Below are positions 8,277 to 16,147 of a DNA stretch of 33,480 nt, in pieces. Source of the DNA: GCA-002790365 sp964486645. GTDB taxonomy: Bacteria > Bacteroidota > Ignavibacteria > Ignavibacteriales > Ignavibacteriaceae. Each line of letters begins with the position of its first letter. Within the stretch, counting starts at the first letter, position 1. Where the stretch lies: assembly GCA_964486645.1 (NCBI GenBank), contig CAZAOG010000013.1, forward strand, positions 1-33,480, in the 5' to 3' direction. Below the pieces are notes generated by a model. That model did not search any database, was not told the DNA's origin, and saw nothing but the letters and a program-made list of their open reading frames with translations. The translations under genes and the position numbers were made by a program.

Positions 8277-8356
8277 TTTGTTTTGTTACAATATTATGAT
8301 GTATTTACCTTTGTTTTATTACAGTATTTTAATATATTTACCCTTGTTTTATTACA
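8277..8356 (+). repeat. 33-bp tandem repeat just upstream of the ATPase gene
   Basis: Two complete 33-bp units (8277-8309 and 8310-8342) and a partial third (8343-8356) share TTTGTTTTATTACA at their start and TATTTACC at their end. Because 33 is a multiple of three, the ATPase reading frame stays open through them and would encode repeats of an 11-residue L-L-Q-Y-[YF]-x-x-F-T-x-V segment. The better start lies downstream at 8367, so the array is more likely an untranslated leader or operator. Confidence 0.65.
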
Positions 8357-8366
8357 AGGATTAAAA

Positions 8367-9728
8367 ATGTCTACATTTACAAGGGAGCTTTCGGAACATC
8401 TAATACAATGGAAGAATAATGATTTGCGCAAACCTCTCGTCTTAAGAGGCGCAAGACAAGTCGGCAAAACAACCCTTATAGAACAATTTGCCAAAAGCTA
8501 CAAGAATAGCATACTGTTAAATCTTGAAAAATCATCCGATGAATATTACTTTAAAGCACATAACAATGTAAAAGATATTGTAGATGCTCTTTTGCTTAAG
8601 AACGGAATTACACCAAGCGAAATTGATAAAACGCTTTTATTTCTCGATGAGATTCAAGAATCTCCTAAAGCAATAGAGTTCCTCCGGTATTTTTACGAAG
8701 AACTTCCACAATTACACGTTATCGCAGCAGGTTCATTGCTTGAATTTGCCATAAAAAAAGTAAAAAGCTTTCCGGTTGGAAGAGTGGAATATCTTTATTT
8801 ACACCCTCTTAATTTTATTGAATATCTAAAAGCGATTAAGCAGACCGGTGCCATTGAACAGCTGATTCAAACGCCGATAAAACCATTTGCCCACAATACA
8901 TTGTTGGAACTATTTAACCGATATGCTATCATAGGGGGTATGCCGGAAGTAGTTAAAACATATTTGCAAAATAAAAGCGTAGCAGATTTACCCAAAATAT
9001 ACGAAAGCCTTTGGATGACCTATAAAGACGACGTAGAAAAATATGCGTCTGGTAAAACAGAAAGAAATGTAATAAAACATATAATGGATACTGCCTGTTT
9101 GTATTTGGATCAACGTGTTAAATTCCAAAACTTTGGAAACTCTAACTATCGTTCCAGGGAAGTCGGGGAAGCGATGCGAAATCTTGAGGGTGCAAAAATT
9201 ATTCGCTTAATTTATCCAACAACAGATGTCGAAGTTCCTATAAAACCCGATTTGAAAAAATCTCCACGTTTACAGTTTTTGGATACCGGAATAATCAACT
9301 ACATAACCGGAATACAAATCGATATGCTTCCGCTCAAAGATTTAAGTCCACTCTATAAAGGAAGTTTAATTCCCCACTTAATAATACAAGAGATTATTTC
9401 ATTAAACTCAACATCCGACAGAAAGCCTAATTTTTGGGTTAGAGAAAAAAGCCAATCTTCTGCAGAGGTAGATTTGGTGCTTACTTTTAAAGATAAAATT
9501 ATACCTATCGAAATAAAATCCGGTAGTGTCGGGACATTAAAATCATTACATCAATTTATGGATAGGACTAACCACCCTTATGCCATTAGGTTATACGCGG
9601 GTGAGTTTAATGTTCAAAAAACTCTAACACGTGAAAAGAGACCATTTCTTTTAATGAACCTGCCTTATTATCTTGGTACTAAAATATATGAGTATATTGA
9701 TTTCTTTGTATCAAATTACCAATTATGA
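8367..9728 (+). CDS. AAA_14/DUF4143 family ATPase
   Basis: The 453-residue protein has the standard layout of this family: an N-terminal AAA_14 P-loop domain with Walker A G-A-R-Q-V-G-K-T-T near residues 28-36, Walker B L-L-F-L-D-E-I-Q, and a sensor-like A-A-G-S-L-L-E-F. The middle carries R-Y-A-I-I-G-G-M-P-E-V-V, typical of these proteins. The C-terminal DUF4143 domain has a nuclease-like motif E-V-D-L-V-L-x-n-I-P-I-E-I-K-S-G. ATG 8367 is preceded by AAGGA at 8356-8360 with 6-nt spacing, so the in-frame TTG at 8283 is rejected. It is a solitary gene in a repeat-rich gap, unlike the housekeeping neighbours, consistent with an accessory gene. The function of the family is not established; archaeal-type and toxin-antitoxin-like roles have been suggested. 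A stub of a second such ATPase is at 21320-21460. Confidence 0.85.
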   Translation: MSTFTRELSEHLIQWKNNDLRKPLVLRGARQVGKTTLIEQFAKSYKNSILLNLEKSSDEYYFKAHNNVKDIVDALLLKNGITPSEIDKTLLFLDEIQESPKAIEFLRYFYEELPQLHVIAAGSLLEFAIKKVKSFPVGRVEYLYLHPLNFIEYLKAIKQTGAIEQLIQTPIKPFAHNTLLELFNRYAIIGGMPEVVKTYLQNKSVADLPKIYESLWMTYKDDVEKYASGKTERNVIKHIMDTACLYLDQRVKFQNFGNSNYRSREVGEAMRNLEGAKIIRLIYPTTDVEVPIKPDLKKSPRLQFLDTGIINYITGIQIDMLPLKDLSPLYKGSLIPHLIIQEIISLNSTSDRKPNFWVREKSQSSAEVDLVLTFKDKIIPIEIKSGSVGTLKSLHQFMDRTNHPYAIRLYAGEFNVQKTLTREKRPFLLMNLPYYLGTKIYEYIDFFVSNYQL

Positions 9729-10029
9729 AAAGCTGGTATTAAAAACCTTTACAAATAGAGTAATAATGAAAACTCGGATTGTATATAAACAAAGACGCAA
9801 ACATATAAAAATTAAAATAAAAATTTTATTTGTTTGTTTTTAAATTGCCTTTTCAACAAGCATTTTTGCTTAATTAACTTTTGTCACCAACTAATCCTGT
9901 GACCCATAATTTTTGACCCCAGTTCGGCAATTCAAAATAATTGCCTACAAATTTGGAATTGCTCATAATTCGTATTAATTTTTAAGAATAAATATTTTTT
10001 TGTCTATAATCAGACAGGGAGAAAATAAA
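9729..10029. other. Intergenic region with alternative hairpins and a possible promoter
   Basis: No gene is seen. GGCAATT at 9926-9932 can pair either with AATTGCC at 9939-9945 or, as GCAATTC at 9927-9933, with GAATTGC at 9956-9962, giving two mutually exclusive hairpins. A perfect TATAAT lies at 10005-10010 with TTAAGA 17 bp upstream at 9982-9987. It could drive the pnt operon, although the implied leader before the GTG start at 10030 would be only about 13 nt. Confidence 0.4.
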
Positions 10030-11175
10030 GTGATTATTACGGTTCCGAAAGAAAACTTACCCGGCGAAAACAGAGTAGCCGTTATCCCCGATGTTGCATC
10101 AAAATTAATTAAATCAGGATTTGAAGTTCACGTAGAAACAGACGCAGGTCTTAATGCGGGATATCCGAATGAACAATACGAATCCGTCGGTGCAAAAATC
10201 GTGAAGGATATAAATCAATTGTACGATTCGGCGGATGTTGTATTAAAAGTTCAGCGTCCGATGGAACACCCCGAATTAAAGAAGCCCGAATTAGAAATGA
10301 TGAAAGAAGGAACGCTTCTTATTACATTTCTTTATCCGCTTCATAATTTCAAATTAGCAAAAGAATGTGCTGAAAAAGGAATCAATGTGATTTCCATGGA
10401 TATGATTCCGCGTACAACTTTTGCACAAAAAATGGATGCACTGAGTTCTCAGGCAAACTTAGCCGGTTACAAAAGCGTGCTTATGTGTGCAGACAGGCTC
10501 GGAAAAATATTCCCGCTTATGATGACTGCGGCGGGTACTATTTCACCCGCGAAGGTTGTAATTATGGGAGCCGGTGTTGCAGGACTTCAGGCACTCGGTA
10601 CGGCAAAAAGACTCGGTGCCGTTGTTGAAGTTTCGGATATTCGTCCCGCGGTAAAAGAGGAAGTTGAAAGTCTCGGCGGTAGATTTATTGAAGTAGAAAC
10701 CGACGAAAACATGCAGGACGAAGGAGGTTACGCAAAAGAAGCTTCGGAAGAATTTTTGAAGAAACAGAAAGAACTCATCTTCAAACACGTTACCGAAGCC
10801 GACATTGTTATAACCACTGCTTTAATTCCCGGTAAAAAAGCCCCGGTTCTTGTAACCGAAGAAATGGTTAAGAATATGAGGCACGGAAGCGTTATTCTTG
10901 ATATGGCGGTAGAATTCGGCGGTAACTGCGAAGTAAGCGAGAAAGACAAAGTAGTTACAAAACACGGTGTTACAATTATAGGCGAATCGAATCTGCCCAG
11001 TCAAGTTCCTACACACGCAAGTGAAATGTACTCGAAAAATATTCTTAACTTGCTAAATCATATTTCAAAAGAAGGTAAAGTAGAGTTGGATTTAGAGGAT
11101 GAAATAGTTAAAGGTGCATTAATTACGCACAATAAAGAAGTAGTAAATCCGAGAATCAAAGAACTCTTAAATTAA
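10030..11175 (+). CDS. pntAA: NAD(P) transhydrogenase subunit alpha, part 1
   Basis: This is the soluble NAD(H)-binding domain I of the proton-translocating transhydrogenase, which passes hydride from NADH to NADP+ using the proton gradient. Motifs include V-P-K-E-x-x-x-G-E-N-R-V-A at the N-terminus, the mobile-loop segment P-R-T-T-F-A-Q-K-M-D-A-L-S-S-Q-A, the nucleotide-binding G-A-G-V-A-G near residue 180, and V-S-D-I-R-P-A-V-K-E-E-V just after. A GTG at 10030 follows AGGGAG (10016-10021) with 8-nt spacing and gives the usual N-terminus and a typical length of 381 residues. The longer TTG at 10000 would add ten atypical residues and is rejected. Three separate genes (pntAA, pntAB, pntB) follow the split arrangement known from Rhodospirillum rubrum, not the two-gene form of E. 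coli. Confidence 0.92.
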   Translation: MIITVPKENLPGENRVAVIPDVASKLIKSGFEVHVETDAGLNAGYPNEQYESVGAKIVKDINQLYDSADVVLKVQRPMEHPELKKPELEMMKEGTLLITFLYPLHNFKLAKECAEKGINVISMDMIPRTTFAQKMDALSSQANLAGYKSVLMCADRLGKIFPLMMTAAGTISPAKVVIMGAGVAGLQALGTAKRLGAVVEVSDIRPAVKEEVESLGGRFIEVETDENMQDEGGYAKEASEEFLKKQKELIFKHVTEADIVITTALIPGKKAPVLVTEEMVKNMRHGSVILDMAVEFGGNCEVSEKDKVVTKHGVTIIGESNLPSQVPTHASEMYSKNILNLLNHISKEGKVELDLEDEIVKGALITHNKEVVNPRIKELLN

Positions 11176-11190
11176 AAAAGGGAAAAATCT

Positions 11191-11475
11191 ATGGATGTTA
11201 CAAGTTTTTTAATGCTGATATACGTATTTGTATTAGCAATATTCGTAGGCTTTGAATTGATAACCAAAGTTCCTCCTACACTCCACACACCTCTTATGTC
11301 CGGTTCAAATGCAATTTCCGGTATTACCATTGTAGGTGCGTTGTTAAGTGCCGGAGCAGAGGAATTTACAATAAGTACAATTCTTGGTCTTATAGCAGTA
11401 ATCTTCGCGATGATAAACGTTGTGGGAGGTTATTTGGTTACAGACAGAATGCTAAAAATGTTCAAAAAAAAGTGA
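11191..11475 (+). CDS. pntAB: NAD(P) transhydrogenase subunit alpha, part 2 (membrane)
   Basis: The 94-residue protein is hydrophobic with three predicted membrane helices (about residues 5-22, 35-58 and 62-84) and contains T-P-L-M-S-G-x-N-A-I-S-G-I, the conserved membrane motif of transhydrogenase domain II. It supplies part of the proton channel next to PntB. The ATG follows AAAAAGGGAAA, 15 bp after pntAA, and the next gene begins 8 bp later, so translation is probably coupled. Confidence 0.92.
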   Translation: MDVTSFLMLIYVFVLAIFVGFELITKVPPTLHTPLMSGSNAISGITIVGALLSAGAEEFTISTILGLIAVIFAMINVVGGYLVTDRMLKMFKKK

Positions 11476-11483
11476 GATGACAA

Positions 11484-12866
11484 ATGAATATAGCCATTGA
11501 AATTACATATTTGATATCATCAATATTCTTTATTTTTGGTATTAAGAAATTAAGTTCTCCCAAAACAGCAAGGCAGGGGAATCTTTATTCCTCAATAGGA
11601 ATGCTGTTGGCTATTGTAGTTACTTTATTGGATCAAAATGTTTTGACCTATGAATGGATTATAATAGGTGGAGTTATAGGTTCTTTAATTGGTGCTGTTT
11701 TAGCACTTAAAATTAAAATGACGGGAATGCCGCAGATGGTCGGTTTGTTAAACGGATTCGGCGGCGGTGCTTCCTTATTGGTAGCTTTATCAGAATATTA
11801 CAAAATAACGCCTATTATGCCCGTAAATACGGGTATAGCTATTGTACTCAGTCTTTTAATAGGCAGTGTTACGTTTACAGGTTCATTAATTGCTTTTGGA
11901 AAATTACAGGGGATAGTAACGGGCAAAGTTGTTCATTATCCCGGACAGCACTTAATTAACGTCCTGCTGTTTATCTTTGTATTAGGCGGCGGTGTTTATG
12001 TTTTAATGAACCCTGCAAGTGCATCCCTCGTTTTAATTATTACGGTTGTTGCTCTAATTTTGGGTGTACTTTTAGTACTTCCAATCGGCGGTGCAGATAT
12101 GCCGGTTGCAATTTCGCTGCTGAACTCTTATTCGGGACTTGCTGCCGCGACTACCGGTTTTATTCTTGAAAACAATGTATTAATTATTGCCGGTGCTTTG
12201 GTCGGCGCTTCGGGTATTATTTTAACCCTTATTATGTGCCGGGGTATGAACCGTTCTCTGATGAACGTTGTTCTCGGCGGTTGGGCTAATGCCGGTTCAT
12301 CCGACGGTGCGGCTCCGGGCGCAGGACCAAAAGGCGATGTAAAATCCGTTGATGCCGAAGAGCTTGCCATGATACTTGAAGTTGCAAGCAGTGTAATTAT
12401 TGTTCCGGGTTACGGAATGGCGGTTGCACAGGCACAGCACGCTGTCAGAGATTTGATGTTGGCTCTTGAAGATAAAGGTATTAGCGTAAGATTTGCAATC
12501 CATCCCGTTGCCGGCAGGATGCCGGGACATATGAACGTTCTGCTTGCGGAAGCTAACGTACCTTACGATAAACTTTTTGCATTGGAAGATATCAACAACG
12601 ACTTTTCAAATACTGATGTAGCAATTGTTATTGGGGCTAACGATGTAGTTAACCCGGCTGCACGTCACGACCAAAGCAGCCCGATTTACGGAATGCCTAT
12701 ACTTAACGTAGATTATGCAAAAACAGTTGTAATAAATAAACGTTCGTTAAATCCGGGTTATGCCGGTATTGATAACGAATTGTTCTTCGGAGATAATTCG
12801 CTAATGTTCTTCGGTGATGCTAAAGACGCAATCGGAAAATTAACTTCCGAGATAAAAAACCTTTAG
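11484..12866 (+). CDS. pntB: NAD(P) transhydrogenase subunit beta
   Basis: The 460-residue protein joins the rest of the membrane domain II (residues of about 1-265, roughly eight or nine hydrophobic helices) to the NADP(H)-binding domain III. Key motifs are Q-M-V-G-L-L-N-G-F-G-G-G-A-S in the membrane part, G-G-A-D-M-P-V-A-I-S-L-L-N-S-Y-S-G near the domain border, then P-G-Y-G-M-A-V-A-Q-A-Q and H-P-V-A-G-R-M-P-G-H-M-N-V-L-L-A-E-A in domain III. Length matches the family. With pntAA and pntAB it makes a complete enzyme that can supply NADPH from NADH. A clear terminator follows directly, so the operon ends here. Confidence 0.93.
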   Translation: MNIAIEITYLISSIFFIFGIKKLSSPKTARQGNLYSSIGMLLAIVVTLLDQNVLTYEWIIIGGVIGSLIGAVLALKIKMTGMPQMVGLLNGFGGGASLLVALSEYYKITPIMPVNTGIAIVLSLLIGSVTFTGSLIAFGKLQGIVTGKVVHYPGQHLINVLLFIFVLGGGVYVLMNPASASLVLIITVVALILGVLLVLPIGGADMPVAISLLNSYSGLAAATTGFILENNVLIIAGALVGASGIILTLIMCRGMNRSLMNVVLGGWANAGSSDGAAPGAGPKGDVKSVDAEELAMILEVASSVIIVPGYGMAVAQAQHAVRDLMLALEDKGISVRFAIHPVAGRMPGHMNVLLAEANVPYDKLFALEDINNDFSNTDVAIVIGANDVVNPAARHDQSSPIYGMPILNVDYAKTVVINKRSLNPGYAGIDNELFFGDNSLMFFGDAKDAIGKLTSEIKNL

Positions 12867-12894
12867 TAAACATTAAAGAAAACAATTTTAATAC

Positions 12895-12929
12895 AAGGCT
12901 GTACAATTGTTTTGTGCAGCCTTATTTTA
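12895..12929 (+). terminator. Intrinsic terminator of the pnt operon
   Basis: A 12-bp stem (12895-12906 with 12912-12923, AAGGCTGTACAA/TTGTGCAGCCTT, one G-U pair) and a 5-nt loop is followed by the T-rich ATTTTAT. It begins 28 bp after the pntB stop. Confidence 0.8.
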
Positions 12930-13032
12930 TAGTAATCTGTTTTTTGTATTTGCCAAAATGTATTAAAAAATGTATCATTAGGTACTGTAAAAGATTTACT
13001 TAAAATCATTTTAAAAAAAATATGGTTGTAAA

Positions 13033-13272
13033 ATGAAATTTGATTGGGAATCATATATTGGACAAACGTTAAATGTTACGATGCACGAAAACTACGGCAT
13101 AACATCAGACCCTAAATCCGAAACACCCATTTATGAAATTGTTTTCAAATCGGGTAAACTTGTTAAATCATACGACGACGGTATTTTGCTTGAAACCGAC
13201 AGGGAAGGGACGAAAGTTAAAATATATATTCCGTTATCATCAATTAAATGTGTGGAGATATTTAACTTTTAA
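13033..13272 (+). CDS. Small protein with a possible Sm-like (Hfq-type) fold
   Basis: I do not recognise this 79-residue protein by family. It has no signal peptide or membrane segment. The C-terminal half alternates beta-type stretches: I-V-F-K-S-G-K-L-V-K-S-Y-D-D-G-I-L-L-E-T, a short turn, then K-V-K-I-Y-I-P-L-S-S-I-K-C-V-E-I-F. The order 'hydrophobic-x-x-G-x-x-x-x-x-x-D-x-hydrophobic ... Y-I-P-x-x-x-I-x-x-V/I' resembles Sm1 and Sm2 motifs of LSm/Hfq proteins, but the match is by eye and lacks the exact Hfq Y/F-K-H signature. It starts after the pnt terminator and ends 4 bp before the next gene, so it heads a transcript that continues to at least 16115. The gene itself is very likely real; the fold is a hypothesis. 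Confidence 0.7.
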   Translation: MKFDWESYIGQTLNVTMHENYGITSDPKSETPIYEIVFKSGKLVKSYDDGILLETDREGTKVKIYIPLSSIKCVEIFNF

Positions 13273-13276
13273 CAAA

Positions 13277-14515
13277 ATGAAATTATCTAAGTTTGTATTT
13301 ATTTTATTCTTGTCATTTTTTTCCTCTTTATTATTGGCACAAGATATAGAGATTAAAAGCCTCCAAGCTTATCCCAACAACTCTCAAACTAAATTACCCA
13401 TTCTTTTAATGAGTGAGAAAAGTAAAGATAAACTTACTATTGAGTTTGACGTTAAAGCAAATGAGCAACCGAATTTAATTGCCGTATTCCGTTTCAGCGA
13501 CAGAAACTGGAAGCCTTACGATAATTTATTTTTAGCAAACGACGGAAAAGACAGAGGATATAAATTTTCCGCATCAATTCTGCCCAATACGGTAGAAGAA
13601 GCAAATTATCATTATAAAGGTGTTTTCCCCACCAAAAAAGATTTTGTCAGCTTCCCTTTTTCCGGTAATTGGATATTTTATATTACCGATTACAGCGATA
13701 CATCCTTGATATACGCAACGGGCAAATTTTATGTGGTTTTTAACGATGTACTTTTAAATAGCTCTTTAATTGAAGATCAAATGGAAGGAACGGACCTTTT
13801 TCCTACGGATTTGAACAAAGTTTTTAATGTTACAACCAAATTTGATTTACCCGAAGATTTTTTCCCCGGTTATGTAAGCGAAGTTAGAATAGTTGAAAAC
13901 CAAAAAATAAATTATCCTTTTATAATAAACAGAAAATTTAATACTTTAAAACGCCAGTATTACTGGGACGCCAATAGAAAGTTTACCTTTACCGCAAGAG
14001 ACATTCAGCCCGGTAACGAATATAGGCAGCTTAACTTGATGGATGTCAACCGCTTTAATTCAAAAAATGTTTCCGCTCAATACGACGGCATCGAATATTC
14101 CCGATTCTTTCAGCAGGGAAATAAAGATTTTAACGGCGGCAAAGTACTGAAGAATTTTAATGATAGATATGCTACATATCTTAACGTAAATTTTTTATTC
14201 AGAACTCCTGAGGAAAATTTCGGAGATGTTTATCTGGTAGGTGCATTCAATAATTGGACGGCACAAGATACTTTTAAAATGAAAAAAAACAACGACCTCT
14301 ACTCTTTGATCGTTCCTTTAAAAAGAGGAATCTACGACTATCAGTATGTTGCTGCCGTAGGAAACAGCAAAGGCGAGATAAACTATGATTGGCTTGTATT
14401 TGAAGGCAACAGTTGGGAGACTACCAATGATTATCATATCTTTCTTTATTACAATGACCCTGATTTGGGAGGTTACGACAGAATTATCGGTTATAGTTTA
14501 ATTACGAGCAAATAA
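13277..14515 (+). CDS. Exported DUF5103-like protein with C-terminal CBM48-like domain
   Basis: The 412-residue product begins with a signal peptide (residues 1-21, ending L-L-A-Q). Residues of about 25-310 match the DUF5103 pattern: an early 'S-L-Q-A-Y-P-N-N-S-Q-T-K-L-P-I-L' strand, F-R-F-S-D-R-N-W-K-P-Y, and later F-N-V-T-T-K-F-D-L-P. Residues of about 318-400 look like an AMPK/CBM48-type beta-sandwich (V-Y-L-V-G-A-F-N-N-W, then G-I-Y-D-Y-Q-Y-V). ATG 13277 puts the signal peptide at the N-terminus; an upstream in-frame start at 13133 would run through the preceding small gene and is rejected. It is probably envelope-associated; function unknown. The next gene's TTG start lies 2 bp after the stop. 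Confidence 0.75.
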   Translation: MKLSKFVFILFLSFFSSLLLAQDIEIKSLQAYPNNSQTKLPILLMSEKSKDKLTIEFDVKANEQPNLIAVFRFSDRNWKPYDNLFLANDGKDRGYKFSASILPNTVEEANYHYKGVFPTKKDFVSFPFSGNWIFYITDYSDTSLIYATGKFYVVFNDVLLNSSLIEDQMEGTDLFPTDLNKVFNVTTKFDLPEDFFPGYVSEVRIVENQKINYPFIINRKFNTLKRQYYWDANRKFTFTARDIQPGNEYRQLNLMDVNRFNSKNVSAQYDGIEYSRFFQQGNKDFNGGKVLKNFNDRYATYLNVNFLFRTPEENFGDVYLVGAFNNWTAQDTFKMKKNNDLYSLIVPLKRGIYDYQYVAAVGNSKGEINYDWLVFEGNSWETTNDYHIFLYYNDPDLGGYDRIIGYSLITSK

Positions 14516-14517
14516 AA

Positions 14518-15513
14518 TTGGAAAAAATAAAAATAGGCGTTATCGGTACCGGACATTTGGGTAAACTTCATGCAAAGATGTTTTCACAGATTGAATCAAG
14601 CGAACTAATCGGTGTGTTTGATCTAAATTTTGAAGAATCCAAATTAACCGCACAAGAATTTGGAACTGCCGCATTTGAAAACCTTAACGATTTACTTGAA
14701 AACATTGATGCAGCCTCTGTTGCAGCCACTACAAGCGCACATTATAAGTTGGTAAAACAGTGCCTGGAAAAAGGAATCCATGTTTTTGTGGAAAAACCGA
14801 TCACTTCTACCATAGCAGAAGCGGAAGAACTGGTAAATATCAGCAACGATAAAAAATTAAATTTACAGGTAGGACATATTGAAAGATTTAATCCGGCGCT
14901 TCTTGCTTTGGAAAAATATATTTCAAATCCAATGTTTGTTCAAACCGACAGACTCGCCCAATTTAATCCGCGGGGAACCGACGTAGCAGTTGTGCTGGAT
15001 TTAATGATTCACGACATAGATATAATTTTAAGCTTAATTAAAAGTAAAGTTAAAAGCGTAGAAGCAAGCGGCGTAGCGGTAGTATCGGACAACGTTGATA
15101 TTGCTAACGCAAGAATTAAATTTGAAAACGGCGCCGTTGCCAATGTAACCGCGAGCAGAATATCACAAAAGAAAATGAGAAAGATGAGAATATTTCAAAA
15201 AGATACATATCTTTCATTGGATTTTGTTACAGGTACTTCCGAAGTGTACAGGTTGGTGCCGACTGAAGATAAAGTCGGTTCGCACACTATTTCATTCGGT
15301 GAAATTGGAATAGGCGAAAACAAAAAACGTGTTATATATGAACAACCCCAAGTAGAGGAAATTAACGCCCTAAAATATGAACTTGAGATGTTTGTAAATT
15401 CAATAAAAGAAAATACGGAACCGTTGGTTTCGGGCAAAGACGGTCATCGTGCGCTTAGAATTGCCGACTTAATTTTGAAGAAAATAGAAGAATCAAGGGC
15501 AGAATATCTATGA
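14518..15513 (+). CDS. Gfo/Idh/MocA family oxidoreductase
   Basis: The 331-residue enzyme should use NAD(P) to oxidise or reduce a sugar or sugar nucleotide. The N-terminal Rossmann motif is G-V-I-G-T-G-H-L-G (residues 7-15). The family E-K-P motif, whose Lys contacts the cofactor and substrate, is at 92-94. A C-terminal domain with G-H-I-E-R-F-N-P-A and D-L-M-I-H-D-I-D follows; the latter holds the usual active-site His and Asp. Relatives of this subgroup in Gram-negative genomes often sit beside lipid A genes, and UDP-GlcNAc 3-dehydrogenase (GnnA) is one possibility, but no GnnB transaminase is present here. Start is TTG 14518, 2 bp after the previous stop; no better start precedes the Rossmann strand. 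It overlaps the next gene by 4 bp (ATGA). Confidence 0.8.
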   Translation: MEKIKIGVIGTGHLGKLHAKMFSQIESSELIGVFDLNFEESKLTAQEFGTAAFENLNDLLENIDAASVAATTSAHYKLVKQCLEKGIHVFVEKPITSTIAEAEELVNISNDKKLNLQVGHIERFNPALLALEKYISNPMFVQTDRLAQFNPRGTDVAVVLDLMIHDIDIILSLIKSKVKSVEASGVAVVSDNVDIANARIKFENGAVANVTASRISQKKMRKMRIFQKDTYLSLDFVTGTSEVYRLVPTEDKVGSHTISFGEIGIGENKKRVIYEQPQVEEINALKYELEMFVNSIKENTEPLVSGKDGHRALRIADLILKKIEESRAEYL

Positions 15514-16115
15514 AAAAAAAGTTGCTGTATATATTCATAGTTGCTTTTATTTTTACCGGATGCGGGGTTGTAAAAGAACTCACAAATTTATCACGCTTAC
15601 AATTCAGACTCGCCGGCGTTGAATCAGTAACCCTTGGCGGAATTTCATTTAATAACAAAAGTACCGTACGGGATTTATCTTCATTAGATGTACTAAAACT
15701 TTCTACATCCTTTATTAGGCGAGACATTCCTATTGAATTTGTTTTAAATGTTGAAGTAAGGAATCCTAATGCAGGTAATAGCGTTTTAGCAAAATCGGAT
15801 TTTAAAATAACTTCATTCCCGTGGAGATTATTATTAGACGGCAGGCAGGCTGTGCAGGGGAATATTTCTTCGCCCGTAAGCATACCGGGTAACAAAGGGA
15901 TATCGTACATACCCGTTGGTGTTAAATTTAATCTCGTTGATTTTATTAAAAACAAAGGGTATGAAAGTTTAATTAATTTAGCCCTCAATCTTGCAAGACA
16001 AAAAAGTACGCCCACGCAATTGGAGCTTTTTGCCAAACCGGTTGTAGATACACCTTTGGGTAAAATCAATTACCCCGGTGAACTAAAAATTGTAAGTTTG
16101 AATTTTACTAATTAG
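15510..16115 (+). CDS. LEA type 2-like lipoprotein
   Basis: The 201-residue product has a lipoprotein signal with lipobox F-T-G-C near residue 18. The remainder resembles the LEA_2/WHy beta-sandwich: an L-D-V-L-K-L-S-T-S region, then I-P-I-E-F-V-L-N-V-E-V-R-N-P-N, with the N-P-N motif typical of the fold, and a C-terminal strand region ending in G-E-L-K-I-V-S-L-N-F. It is predicted to be anchored in the envelope. Its start overlaps the oxidoreductase stop codon, so the two are probably translationally coupled. Bacterial LEA_2 proteins have no agreed function. Confidence 0.72.
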   Translation: MKKKLLYIFIVAFIFTGCGVVKELTNLSRLQFRLAGVESVTLGGISFNNKSTVRDLSSLDVLKLSTSFIRRDIPIEFVLNVEVRNPNAGNSVLAKSDFKITSFPWRLLLDGRQAVQGNISSPVSIPGNKGISYIPVGVKFNLVDFIKNKGYESLINLALNLARQKSTPTQLELFAKPVVDTPLGKINYPGELKIVSLNFTN

Positions 16116-16147
16116 TCATTTAACAAATAAATTTTATATAAAAAAAT

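Noticed and set aside
8283..8366. N-terminal extension of the DUF4143 ATPase from TTG 8283
   Set aside because: A good ribosome-binding site precedes ATG 8367, the extension is just the translated 33-bp repeat, and the family normally begins a few residues before the P-loop domain.
13133..13276. N-terminal extension of the DUF5103-like protein from 13133
   Set aside because: It would overlap almost the entire second half of the upstream small gene and bury the signal peptide that begins at ATG 13277.
15455..16069. 204-codon minus-strand frame opposite the LEA-like lipoprotein gene
   Set aside because: No family resemblance, no ribosome-binding site, and the plus-strand frame has a lipobox and a 4-bp coupling to its upstream neighbour.
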